From positions 218,742 through 251,000 of the forward strand of contig NZ_LBMK01000005.1 in NCBI RefSeq assembly GCF_001005295.1: 32,259 nucleotides of DNA, given 5' to 3'. The notes under the pieces are model-generated. The model made no database searches, was not told the origin of the DNA, and saw only the letters and a program-made list of their open reading frames with translations. A program made the position numbers and the translations under genes. Position 1 is the stretch's first letter. Each line of letters opens with the position of its first letter. Origin of the DNA: Streptomyces yangpuensis (GTDB taxonomy: Bacteria; Actinomycetota; Actinomycetes; Streptomycetales; Streptomycetaceae). Below, piece after piece: positions 14,428 through 22,089 of the stretch.

Positions 14428-15012
14428 ATGCCGGACCGCCGTCAGCCCGACTCCCCCACCGACGACAACCCCTTCGCGGCCCCGCCCGAGGGCCGGCCCG
14501 ACCAGCCGTGGCAGCCGCGCAGCGGTGGCGACGGCGGGAACGGCGACGGGAACGGCCCGGGGGATTCCGGCGGGCAGCGGGGTCCGGCGCGCTGGGACCC
14601 GACGGATCCGGTCCAGCGCCGCGCCCGGTACGCGCTGCTGGCGGGCATGTGGGGCTTCTTCTTCGGGATCTTCGGCATCCCGTCGGTCGGCCTGCTGCTG
14701 GGCGCGCTCGCCCTGTACTGGGGGATCAGCGCGCTGCGCGGCAAGCCGGCGGCGGCGACCGGCGAGCCGGGCGCCCCGAAGGGCCTGGACGCCCTCGGCC
14801 CGGCGGCCCGCCCCCAGCGCACGGCGGCGGTGAGCGGCCTGGTCACGGCCTCGCTGGCGATCCTGCTGGCCATGAGCTCGTACGCCCTGCAGCTCGCGTA
14901 CAAGGACTTCTACGTGTGCCGCGACGACGCCCTCACCAAGTCGGCGGAACTCCGGTGCAACACCCTCCTCCCGGACAACGTCGTGGGCGAGGTCCTGAAG
15001 GTCCGCCGGTAG
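14428..15012 (+). CDS. Small integral membrane protein (DUF4190-like)
   Basis: A 194-residue membrane protein: an acidic/Gly/Asn-rich soluble N terminus (1-65), two close hydrophobic helices (YALLAGMWGFFFGIFGIPSVGLLLGALALYWG), and a third (VSGLVTASLAILLAMSSYALQL). A short outside tail follows with two cysteines (VCRDD, RCNTLLP) that could form a disulfide. The helix pair resembles DUF4190. ATG at 14428 has GGGGAAG upstream; a TAGCGT box near 14340 is a plausible -10. It diverges from purN. In M. tuberculosis a small membrane-protein gene also lies near purN (recalled), so the linkage may be old. Function unknown. Confidence 0.8.
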   Translation: MPDRRQPDSPTDDNPFAAPPEGRPDQPWQPRSGGDGGNGDGNGPGDSGGQRGPARWDPTDPVQRRARYALLAGMWGFFFGIFGIPSVGLLLGALALYWGISALRGKPAAATGEPGAPKGLDALGPAARPQRTAAVSGLVTASLAILLAMSSYALQLAYKDFYVCRDDALTKSAELRCNTLLPDNVVGEVLKVRR

Positions 15013-15080
15013 CCGGCGCCGGAGGCCCGGGCGCGACGCCCGGGCCGGAACCCCGCTCTTCCACCCCCGCCGCACTATCA

Positions 15081-15230
15081 GCCCCGCCGGCGTTTGAGGC
15101 GCGGGGGCCCGGGGGCGGCGCCCCGACCTTTCAGCCCCGCCGGCGTTTGAGGCGCGGGGGCCCGGGGGCGGCGCCCCGACCTTTCAGCCCCGCCGGCGTT
15201 TGAGGCGCGGGGGCCCGGGGGCGGCGCCCC
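15081..15230. repeat. 53-bp tandem repeat, three copies
   Basis: A unit starting GCCCCGCCGGCGTTTGAGGC begins at 15081, 15134 and 15187, period 53. The first two copies are identical as far as I can read; the third diverges after GCGGGGGCCCGGGGGCGGCG into CCCCCGCAACGGCGCC. Each unit contains GC-rich inverted repeats. The motif GCCGGCGTTTGAGGCGC is a familiar dispersed element of Streptomyces intergenic regions. It lies between convergent genes and probably contributes to termination. The tail of copy three recurs near 22032. Confidence 0.93.
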
Positions 15231-15266
15231 CGCAACGGCGCCGCACCCGGCAAGGCACCGCACGGT

Positions 15267-16835
15267 CTACGCAGGCGGCTTCCGCCGGGGAAACACCCGC
15301 ACCCCGACCACCGGCGGAGCCACGGGCGGAGCCACGGGCGGAGCCGCCGCCCCCAGGTCCAGCCCGGACACCACGGTCAGCGCCCGCCGCGCCCGCACCG
15401 CAGGTGCCGCAGCCGCCGCGGGCACAGGAGCCACCACGACCGGCGGAGCCACCGGCTCGGCCACCATCTCCGGCACCAACGCCCCCGACGCCCTCCGCAT
15501 CGCCTCCCAGCGGATCTCCCGCACCCCGCTGTCGTGCCACCCGTCGTCCACGGGGGTGTCCGCGTCCACCGCGACCGGCCCCTCGGCCGGGCGGTAGCGC
15601 CACGCGTGCACCCCCACCGCCACCGGCACGGCCAGTGCCAGCGTCCACGCGCAGGCCGCCGCACCCGTGGCCCACCACACCGGCCCGAACTCGGCCAGCC
15701 GCCGCGAGCCCAGCGGCCCCGCCGAGGCCGCCGCCAGCCCGGCCGTCACCAGGCCGCACACCAGCGCGCCGAGGGCCGCCGTGAGCGCGGTCTCCCCGTA
15801 CGACACCTCGCGGGCCCGGCGTACCGCGAACCAGCCCACCGCCAGTCCCGCGACCACGGGCACTCCGGCGGCGGCCCAGGTCAGCGGGGTGCCCGGCCCC
15901 GCGGCCGGGAGCGCCTCCAGCAGCGGGAAGCGGGGCAGCGCGGGCGCGCCCGCGAAGCCGAGCGGGGTGGCCGTCACCTCGCCGCCGAGGGCGAAGCCGG
16001 GACCGAGTGCATAGGCCGCCCCCCAGACCATGGCGTTGGGGATCAGCGCGATCGCGAGCAGCAGGACCGCGAACCGGCCCGACCACACCCCGGTCAGCGA
16101 CAGGAACGACGCCTGGACCTGCGCACCGTGCCAGGCGAGCGAGGCGCCGACGAGCAGCGCCCCACCGCCCAGGAGTACCAGGGCCCCGCCCGCGCCCGCC
16201 CGCAGCGCCAGCGCGTACCGAGGGCGCACGAACCCTCGCCGCAAGCCCCCCGACAGCCAGTTCGGCAGCGGTCCGAGCGGCCTGCCCTTGGCCCCCCACA
16301 CGCCACCGGCCGCGGCCGGCACGGCGACCAGCGGTACGTGCCAGGCGGCGCTGATCGGGTCGGCGGGCATCGGGCCCCCGGCGGCGTACACCGTGGCGAG
16401 GGCCCCGACGGCGAGGTATCCGCAGAGCACGGCCGAGAACACGGCCGTCGCGGGCAGCACCTCCTCGTCCTCCTCGTCGGAGGCGCCGCCCAGCCGGGCG
16501 GCGCGCCGCAGGAGCAGGACGGGCAGGGCGACGAGCAGCAGGGGTGTCACTCCAACGGGTGCCGGGACGCCGGAAAGGGTCTCGTACCGCAGCAGTTCGG
16601 TCCCGTGGGCGAGCAGCCACAGCCCGGCGGCGAGGTGCAGGGCCCCGCCGGGACCGCTGTCGGGATAGGGGGAACTGATCCACAGGACGATGACGAGCAC
16701 GGCGAGGAAGCCGAGCCCGAGCCCGGCGGCGACGGCGCCGCCCACCACACATGCGGCTGCGGCCGGCGAACGCCGTCGCACGCCGGTTCGCGGGGCCCCC
16801 GGCAACCGGGTCCCGCGTTCGGTCACTTGGGTCAC
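15267..16835 (-). CDS. Polytopic membrane protein, PerM/DUF6350 family
   Basis: A membrane protein of about 522 residues with roughly ten hydrophobic helices (for example AAAACVVGGAVAAGLGLGFL, ATAVFSAVLCGYLAVGALA, LVLLGGGALLVGASLAW). It ends in a cytoplasmic tail of about 110 residues rich in Ala/Pro/Val (repeated APPVAPPV). Family assignment to DUF6350/PerM rests on length, helix pattern and position next to purN and sucD. M. tuberculosis PerM, encoded in the same neighbourhood, is linked to cell division and persistence (recalled). The GTG at 16835 (VTQVTERG) is the likely start because homologs begin MTQ-TER-like, although no good ribosome site precedes it; GTG at 16826 is an alternative. 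Confidence 0.75.
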   Translation of the reverse strand: MTQVTERGTRLPGAPRTGVRRRSPAAAACVVGGAVAAGLGLGFLAVLVIVLWISSPYPDSGPGGALHLAAGLWLLAHGTELLRYETLSGVPAPVGVTPLLLVALPVLLLRRAARLGGASDEEDEEVLPATAVFSAVLCGYLAVGALATVYAAGGPMPADPISAAWHVPLVAVPAAAGGVWGAKGRPLGPLPNWLSGGLRRGFVRPRYALALRAGAGGALVLLGGGALLVGASLAWHGAQVQASFLSLTGVWSGRFAVLLLAIALIPNAMVWGAAYALGPGFALGGEVTATPLGFAGAPALPRFPLLEALPAAGPGTPLTWAAAGVPVVAGLAVGWFAVRRAREVSYGETALTAALGALVCGLVTAGLAAASAGPLGSRRLAEFGPVWWATGAAACAWTLALAVPVAVGVHAWRYRPAEGPVAVDADTPVDDGWHDSGVREIRWEAMRRASGALVPEMVAEPVAPPVVVAPVPAAAAAPAVRARRALTVVSGLDLGAAAPPVAPPVAPPVVGVRVFPRRKPPA

Positions 16836-16954
16836 CCCGCCATGGTGCCTTCGACACGCGCTATGGACGGGTAACAGGCGAATGTCCGTGGTGTCGCCCA
16901 ATATACGCTTATGTACTTTTTCGCTCAGGGCTGCCGGGTCGCGGGGAGTGCGGC
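16836..16954. promoter_or_regulatory. Divergent promoter region of the PerM-like and XRE-ECF genes
   Basis: The 119 bases contain the most AT-rich patch nearby (CAATATACGCTTATGTACTT, 16899-16918), well placed for divergent -10 elements. GGGGAG before 16955 is the ribosome site of the plus-strand gene. No operator is recognised. Confidence 0.4.
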
Positions 16955-18268
16955 ATGACACGAAGCGTCGAGGGCCTGCCCGCCCCGAACGAGCGCCGAA
17001 GACTGCGCGAAGCTGCGGAACTGACACTCGATGAGGTCGCGGAGGCGATGGGCGTCACCGCGACAACGGTCCGTGCCTGGGAGTCCGGACGTACCACCCC
17101 GCGCGGGCGCAAGCGCGACGCGTACGCGCGCTTCCTCGCCGGGCTGCCCGAGTCGGCGGTGACCGCGGACGCGACCGGGCCGCCGGGCCGGGACGGCCGG
17201 ACCGACGAGGCCGGGCCGCCGGTCCTGGCGGCGGTCGCGGCCGTGGTCGCGCCGGGGACCGGAACCGAGACCGGCCCCGCTGCCGGCACCAGGGCCGAGG
17301 GCGTGCCGGCGGCTCCGGACGGGCCCACCGGCACCCCCGGCACCGGCACTCCCGGCACCGGCACCTCGGACACCGGCACTCCCGGCACCGGCACCTCGGA
17401 CACCCGCGGTGGCGCCGGGACCGTGGCCGCCGCCCGGCCGGCCGCGCGTTCCGCCACCGGGCCGGCCGAGGCCTTCGACGCCCTCTACGACCGGGCCGCG
17501 CCCGCCCTCGCCCGGCAGACCTACCTGCTCTCCGGCCGCCGCGCCCTCGCCCTGGAGGCGGTGGACCGTGCCTTCACGCGGGCCTGGGACCAGTGGCCCG
17601 AAGTGGCCACCGACCCGGACCCGGTGGGCTGGGTGCGCGCGATCGCGTACGAGTACGCGCTCTCCCCCTGGCACCGTCTCCGGCGCGCCCACCGCCGGCC
17701 CGACCGGCCCCCGGCCGATCCCGCGGACCGGATCCTGCTCGACGCCCTGCTCGCACTGCCCAGGATCCACCGCCGGGTCGTCCTGCTCTACGACGGCGTG
17801 GGGCTCGACCTGCCTGACACCGCCGCCGAGACGGAGGCCACCACCCCCGCCACGGGCAACCGCATCCTGCACGCGCACGCCGATCTCGCCGCCCGGATCC
17901 CCGAACTGGCCGACGTACCGGCCGAGAAGCAGTCCGCGGCGCTGCGGGAGCGGCTCGGCGCGCTGCGGCCGCCCTTCCCGCTCGACCCGCGCCCGGCGGC
18001 CGCGGTCCGCGGCGGCGGCGAGCGGCGCGTCCGGCAGTGGAACCGGGCGACCCTCGGGCTGACCGCGGTGATCACGGCCGCCACCGCCTACACTGCGGCG
18101 ACCGCGCCCACCCGGTACGACCCCCCGCTCGCGCCCGGCGAGAGCGTGTCCGGGGTGCCTCCGCTCAGCGGCCCGCAGCAGCTCACCGAACGGAGCAGGC
18201 AACTGCACGACAAGCTGCGCGCGGACCCGGAGGCGGGTCCGGCGCGCATCGCCCCGAGGATCGACTGA
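16955..18268 (+). CDS. XRE helix-turn-helix fused to ECF sigma-like domains with a C-terminal membrane helix
   Basis: A 437-residue fusion. Residues 14-64 form an XRE-type helix-turn-helix (LTLDEVAEAMGVTATTVRAWESG). Residues 65-170 are a Gly/Thr/Pro linker including two perfect 10-residue repeats. Residues about 173-243 resemble sigma-70 region 2 (FDALYDRAAPALARQTYLL, GWVRAIAYEYA). Residues about 259-315 resemble region 4 (LPRIHRRVVLLYDGVGLDLP, then a helix-turn-helix position ending NRILHAHADLAARI). Residues 362-383 are hydrophobic and may anchor the protein, leaving a 54-residue outside tail. Region 4 looks degenerate (TAAETEATTPATGN), so it may not act as a true sigma factor. ATG at 16955 has GGGGAG. 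No anti-sigma gene is adjacent. A membrane-bound regulator is the simplest reading. Confidence 0.82.
   Translation: MTRSVEGLPAPNERRRLREAAELTLDEVAEAMGVTATTVRAWESGRTTPRGRKRDAYARFLAGLPESAVTADATGPPGRDGRTDEAGPPVLAAVAAVVAPGTGTETGPAAGTRAEGVPAAPDGPTGTPGTGTPGTGTSDTGTPGTGTSDTRGGAGTVAAARPAARSATGPAEAFDALYDRAAPALARQTYLLSGRRALALEAVDRAFTRAWDQWPEVATDPDPVGWVRAIAYEYALSPWHRLRRAHRRPDRPPADPADRILLDALLALPRIHRRVVLLYDGVGLDLPDTAAETEATTPATGNRILHAHADLAARIPELADVPAEKQSAALRERLGALRPPFPLDPRPAAAVRGGGERRVRQWNRATLGLTAVITAATAYTAATAPTRYDPPLAPGESVSGVPPLSGPQQLTERSRQLHDKLRADPEAGPARIAPRID
17345..17404 (+). repeat. Perfect in-frame 30-bp tandem duplication in the XRE-ECF linker
   Basis: The 30 bases 17345-17374 are repeated exactly at 17375-17404, encoding a GTPGTGTSDT unit twice. 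It adds a flexible linker unit between the helix-turn-helix and the sigma-like domains and is likely to vary in copy number between strains. Confidence 0.9.
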
Positions 18269-18285
18269 GGCGCCCTTGCGCAAAA

Positions 18286-18324
18286 GGGCGTGGCCCGCAC
18301 CCCCGAGGGGTGCGGGCCACGCCC
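18286..18324. terminator. Terminator hairpin between the XRE-ECF gene and sucD
   Basis: Arms 18286-18303 and 18307-18324 are perfect 18-bp complements with a three-base loop. In the sucD direction the stem is followed by CTTTTGCGC, a short U-run, so it is a good sucCD terminator and probably also ends the plus-strand gene. Confidence 0.9.
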
Positions 18325-18345
18325 GTTCAGCCGTACGGCCGCTGC

Positions 18346-19236
18346 TTACTGAGCGGCGTTCAGGATCGCGCGAGCGAGCTCGGCGGTCTCGGTCGGCGTC
18401 TTGCCGACCTTGACGCCGGCGGCCTCGAGGGCCTCCTTCTTGGCCTGCGCGGTGCCGGAGGAGCCGGAGACGATGGCGCCGGCGTGGCCCATGGTCTTGC
18501 CCTCGGGGGCGGTGAAGCCCGCGACGTAACCGACGACCGGCTTGGTGACGCTCGATGCGATGAAGTCCGCCGCACGCTCCTCGGCGTCGCCGCCGATCTC
18601 GCCGATCATGACGATCAGCTCGGTCTCCGGGTCGGCCTCGAAGGCCTCCAGGGCGTCGATGTGGGTGGTGCCGATGACCGGGTCGCCACCGATGCCGACG
18701 GCGGAGGTGAAGCCGATGTCGCGCAGCTCGTACATCATCTGGTAGGTCAGCGTGCCGGACTTGGACACGAGACCGATCTTGCCGGGCTTGGTGATGTCGC
18801 CCGGGATGATGCCGGCGTTGGACTGGCCGGGGGTGATCAGACCCGGGCAGTTCGGGCCGATGATGCGGGTCTTGTTGCCCTTGGCGGTCGCGTACGCCCA
18901 GAAGGCGGCGGAGTCGTGCACCGCGATGCCCTCGGTGATGACGACGGCCAGCGGGATCTCGGCGTCGATGGCCTCGACGACGGCGGCCTTGGCGAAGGCC
19001 GGCGGGACGAAGAGGACGGAGACGTCGGCGCCCGTCTTCTCCATCGCCTCGGCGACGGAACCGAAGACCGGGACCTCGGTGCCGTCGAAGTCGACGGTGG
19101 TGCCGGCCTTGCGCGGGTTCACGCCGCCGACGATGTTGGTGCCGTCAGCCAGCATCAGCTTGGTGTGCTTCATGCCCGTGGCACCGGTCATGCCCTGGAC
19201 GATGACCTTGCTGTCCTTGTTGAGGAAGATAGCCAT
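18346..19236 (-). CDS. sucD: Succinate--CoA ligase, alpha subunit
   Basis: A 296-residue subunit of the TCA-cycle enzyme that makes ATP or GTP from succinyl-CoA. Visible: the CoA-binding Rossmann region VIVQGMTGATGMKHTKLM, the CoA loop IIGPNCPGLITPG, VGIGGDPVIGTTHIDAL, and the active-site phosphohistidine loop KTMGHAGAIVSGSSGTAQAK. ATG at 19236 follows the sucC stop by 21 bases with AGAGG between. It forms the sucC-sucD operon and ends at a strong terminator. Confidence 0.98.
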   Translation of the reverse strand: MAIFLNKDSKVIVQGMTGATGMKHTKLMLADGTNIVGGVNPRKAGTTVDFDGTEVPVFGSVAEAMEKTGADVSVLFVPPAFAKAAVVEAIDAEIPLAVVITEGIAVHDSAAFWAYATAKGNKTRIIGPNCPGLITPGQSNAGIIPGDITKPGKIGLVSKSGTLTYQMMYELRDIGFTSAVGIGGDPVIGTTHIDALEAFEADPETELIVMIGEIGGDAEERAADFIASSVTKPVVGYVAGFTAPEGKTMGHAGAIVSGSSGTAQAKKEALEAAGVKVGKTPTETAELARAILNAAQ

Positions 19237-19257
19237 GTGAGTCTGTGACCTCTGCCC

Positions 19258-20436
19258 TTACTTCGCAGCCGCGAGCTCGGCGGCCTTGTCGGCCGCGCCG
19301 TCCATGGTGTCCACGCGCTGCACCAGCGGGTGGTTGGCGTCCGAGAGGATCTTGCGACCCAGCTCGGCGTTGTTGCCGTCGAGACGGACGACGAGCGGCT
19401 TGGTGACCGCCTCGCCCTTCTCCTCCAGCAGGGCCAGCGCCTGGACGATGCCGTTGGCGACCTCGTCGCACGCGGTGATGCCACCGAAGACGTTGACGAA
19501 GACGGACTTGACGTCCGGGTCCCCGAGGATGATCTCGAGACCGTTGGCCATGACGGCGGCGGAGGCGCCACCGCCGATGTCCAGGAAGTTGGCGGGCTTG
19601 ACGCCACCGTGGTTCTCGCCGGCGTAGGCGACGACGTCCAGGGTGCTCATGACGAGACCCGCGCCGTTGCCGATGATGCCGACCTCACCGTCGAGCTTGA
19701 CGTAGTTGAGGTTCTTCGCCTTGGCGGCGGCCTCGAGCGGGTTCGCGGCGGCGTGGTCCACGAACTCCTCGTGACCCGGCTGGCGGAACTCGGCGTTCTC
19801 GTCGAGCGAGACCTTGCCGTCGAGGGCGATGACGTCGCCGGAGGCGACCTTCGCGAGCGGGTTGACCTCGACGAGGAGGGCGTCCTCGGCGATGAAGGTC
19901 TTCCACAGGGTCACCAGGACCTCGGCGACCTTCTCGGCGACCTCGGCCGGGAACTGCGCCAGCGCGACGATCTCGCGGGCCTTCTCGATGGTCACGCCCT
20001 CGTTGGCGTTCACCGGGACCTTGGCGAGCTTCTCCGGGGTCTCCTCGGCGACCTGCTCGATGTCCATGCCGCCCGCGACCGAGGCCATGGCCAGGAAGGT
20101 GCGGTTGGTGCGGTCGAGGAGGTACGAGACGTAGTACTCCTCAAGGATCTCGGGCGCGGTCTCCGCGATCATCACCTTGTGGACCGTGTGGCCCTTGATG
20201 TCCATGCCCAGGATGTCCGTCGCGCGGGCGACGGCCTCGTCCGGGGTGCCGGCCAGCTTCACGCCGCCGGCCTTGCCGCGGCCGCCGACCTTCACCTGCG
20301 CCTTGACGACCGACTTGCCGCCCAGCCGCTCGGTGGCCTCGCGAGCCGCCTCAGGCGTGTCGATGACTTCACCGGCCAGCACCGGTACACCGTGCTTGGC
20401 GAAGAGGTCCCTCGCCTGGTACTCGAACAGGTCCAC
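19258..20436 (-). CDS. sucC: Succinate--CoA ligase, beta subunit
   Basis: A 392-residue ATP-grasp subunit that binds the nucleotide and succinate and pairs with SucD. Visible: MDLFEYQARDLFAKHGVPV, the nucleotide-binding VVKAQVKVGGRGKAGGVKLA, the metal-binding LVEVNPLAKV, the glycine loop ANFLDIGGGAS, and VNVFGGITACDEVANGIV. The GTG start at 20436 is preceded by AAAGGGA. The 292-base upstream region carries several GTGA/TCAC dyads (separate entry), suggesting regulated transcription. Confidence 0.98.
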   Translation of the reverse strand: MDLFEYQARDLFAKHGVPVLAGEVIDTPEAAREATERLGGKSVVKAQVKVGGRGKAGGVKLAGTPDEAVARATDILGMDIKGHTVHKVMIAETAPEILEEYYVSYLLDRTNRTFLAMASVAGGMDIEQVAEETPEKLAKVPVNANEGVTIEKAREIVALAQFPAEVAEKVAEVLVTLWKTFIAEDALLVEVNPLAKVASGDVIALDGKVSLDENAEFRQPGHEEFVDHAAANPLEAAAKAKNLNYVKLDGEVGIIGNGAGLVMSTLDVVAYAGENHGGVKPANFLDIGGGASAAVMANGLEIILGDPDVKSVFVNVFGGITACDEVANGIVQALALLEEKGEAVTKPLVVRLDGNNAELGRKILSDANHPLVQRVDTMDGAADKAAELAAAK

Positions 20437-20463
20437 GCGCGTCCGTCCCTTTGTCTTTTTAAA

Positions 20464-20697
20464 GATTCGCAGTGATTCGCGGTTGTCTGCTATCTGCGTG
20501 GGCGTGCCGCGGAGGGCAACGTGACGGCGCTGTCACTAGGAAGGCGCACACGGTGACCGTGGACGCGGCATGTCCGTCCGGCAGGTTATCCCCGTGGGGC
20601 GTGCGGCCCTAAATCGCAGATCACACCTGAGCGGTGATACCTGTCACAGAACGCCTTACGGTTGAACTGGAAATTCGTGTGATCCGCCGATTCACAC
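20464..20697. promoter_or_regulatory. sucC upstream region with several GTGA/TCAC dyads
   Basis: Between the VWA gene stop and sucC there are repeated dyads. A near-perfect GTGAC/GTCAC palindrome lies at 20521-20536, and a CACGGT-G-ACCGTG palindrome near 20549-20561. ATCAC with GTGAT around nine bases lies at 20620-20638, and GTGTGA with TCACAC around nine bases at 20677-20697. A direct repeat GATTCGC (about 20465 and 20474) lies just before the ribosome site. GTGA/TCAC halves resemble CRP/FNR-type boxes, but the spacers differ from the usual six bases, so the regulator is open. Confidence 0.4.
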
Positions 20698-20728
20698 CGG
20701 GTGCCGGGACGGGCGTGTCGGAGGAACC

Positions 20729-21925
20729 TCAGGGGGCCGGCAGGGGCCTCTTCTCCAGTGCCGCGGCCATGACCTCCGGGAACAGGTCGGGGGTGCAGGC
20801 GAAGGCCGGAGCGCCGAGCGCGGCGAGGGCCGCGGCGTGCTCGCGGTCGTAGGCCGGGGCTCCCTCGTCGGACAGGGCCAGCAGGGTCACGAACTCGACG
20901 CCCGCCCCCTTCATCGCGGCGACCCGTCCCAGCATCTCGTTGCGTATGCCGCCCTCGTAGAGATCACTGATGAGGACGACGACGGTGTCGGCGGGCCGGG
21001 TGATCTTCGACTGGCAGTAGGCGAGGGCGCGGTTGATGTCGGTGCCGCCGCCCAGCTGGGTGCCGAAGAGGACGTCGACCGGGTCGTCGAGCTGGTCGGT
21101 CAGGTCGACGACGGCGGTGTCGAAGACGACCAGACGGGTGGCGATCGAGCGCATGGAGGCGAGGACCGCGCCGAAGACGGAGGCGTAGACGACGGAGGCC
21201 GCCATCGAACCCGACTGGTCGATGCAGAGGATCACCTCCTTCTTCACCGACTGCGCCGCCCGGCCGTACCCGATCAGCCGTTCGGGGACGACGGTGCCGT
21301 ACTCGGGCAGGTAGTTCTTGAGGTTGGCCCGGATCGTGCGGTCCCAGTCGATGTCGCGGTGACGGGGGCGGCTGATCCGGGCGGAGCGGTCGAGCGCGCC
21401 GGTGAGGGTGGCCCGGGTACGGGTCGCGAGCCGCTTCTCCAGCTGCTCGACCACCTTGCGGACCACGGCCCGCGCGGTCTCCTTCGTCGTCTCGGGCATC
21501 GCCTTGTTCAGCGAGAGCAGGGTGCCCACCAGGTGGACGTCGGGTTCGACGGCCTCCAGCATCTCCGGCTCCAGCAGCAGGGCGGACAGGCCGAGCCGCT
21601 CGATCGCGTCGCGCTGCATCACCTGGACCACCGGACTGGGGAAGTACGTCCGGATGTCCCCGAGCCAGCGGGCCACGTTCGGCGCGGAGCCGCCGAGTCC
21701 GGCCGACCGCGCCGTCCCCGTGGCCCGGCGCGCCCCCGCCTCGCCGCCTCCGCCGTACAGCGCGCCGAGCGCGGCGTCCATCGCCGCGTCCCGCCCGGTC
21801 AGCGCGTGCCCGGTCCCGTCGGCGTCCGGCCCGCCGAGCACCATCCGCCACCGCCGCAGCCGCTCGCCCCCGGCGGGATCCGCCGTGTCCCGTGCCACCA
21901 CCGCGCTCGTCCCCGTACCGCTCAT
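20729..21925 (-). CDS. VWA domain protein of the MoxR cluster (YehP-like)
   Basis: A 398-residue cytosolic protein. The C-terminal half is a von Willebrand A domain with a complete MIDAS metal site: D236-x-S238-x-S240 in CIDQSGSMAAS, T295 in GGGTDINRAL, and D321 in VLISDLYEGG. The N-terminal part (about 1-220) is helical and contains VARWLGDIRTYFP and RDIDWDRTIRANLKNYLPEYG. MoxR-type ATPases typically work with VWA partners in metal insertion or chaperone-like remodelling (family knowledge). ATG at 21925 is chosen for its GGAGGGGAT site; an ATG 24 bases upstream is in frame but less well placed. It lies 164 bases after the DUF5682 stop in the same direction, probably one transcription unit. 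E. coli YehP has the same size and domain. Confidence 0.9.
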   Translation of the reverse strand: MSGTGTSAVVARDTADPAGGERLRRWRMVLGGPDADGTGHALTGRDAAMDAALGALYGGGGEAGARRATGTARSAGLGGSAPNVARWLGDIRTYFPSPVVQVMQRDAIERLGLSALLLEPEMLEAVEPDVHLVGTLLSLNKAMPETTKETARAVVRKVVEQLEKRLATRTRATLTGALDRSARISRPRHRDIDWDRTIRANLKNYLPEYGTVVPERLIGYGRAAQSVKKEVILCIDQSGSMAASVVYASVFGAVLASMRSIATRLVVFDTAVVDLTDQLDDPVDVLFGTQLGGGTDINRALAYCQSKITRPADTVVVLISDLYEGGIRNEMLGRVAAMKGAGVEFVTLLALSDEGAPAYDREHAAALAALGAPAFACTPDLFPEVMAAALEKRPLPAP

Positions 21926-21990
21926 CCGTCGATCCCCTCCACTTGTCATATCCGCCGGCCCCTCCGTCCTTCTCCCCCCGCCGTCTCTCT

Positions 21991-22070
21991 CGGCCCCGCC
22001 AAGGGGGCCGCCTCCCAGCGGTAGCCGGGGGCGCGGGGGCCGGGGCAGCGCCCCGCAACGGCGCCGCACC
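21991..22070. repeat. GC-rich hairpin and copy of the dispersed intergenic element
   Basis: Between DUF5682 and VWA, a 7-bp stem pairs 21991-21997 with 22004-22010. The stretch near 22032-22070 closely matches the tail of the third 53-bp repeat at about 15207-15250 (shared GCGGGGGCC, GCGCC, CCGCAACGGCGCCGCACC). It is a dispersed, probably non-coding Streptomyces element; whether it reduces read-through into the VWA gene cannot be told. Confidence 0.65.
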
Positions 22071-22089
22071 CTCGGCGCGGCAGCCACCC

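Noticed and set aside
15081..15230. CRISPR-like array
   Set aside because: The 53-bp units are contiguous with no unique spacers and there are no cas genes; it is a tandem intergenic repeat.
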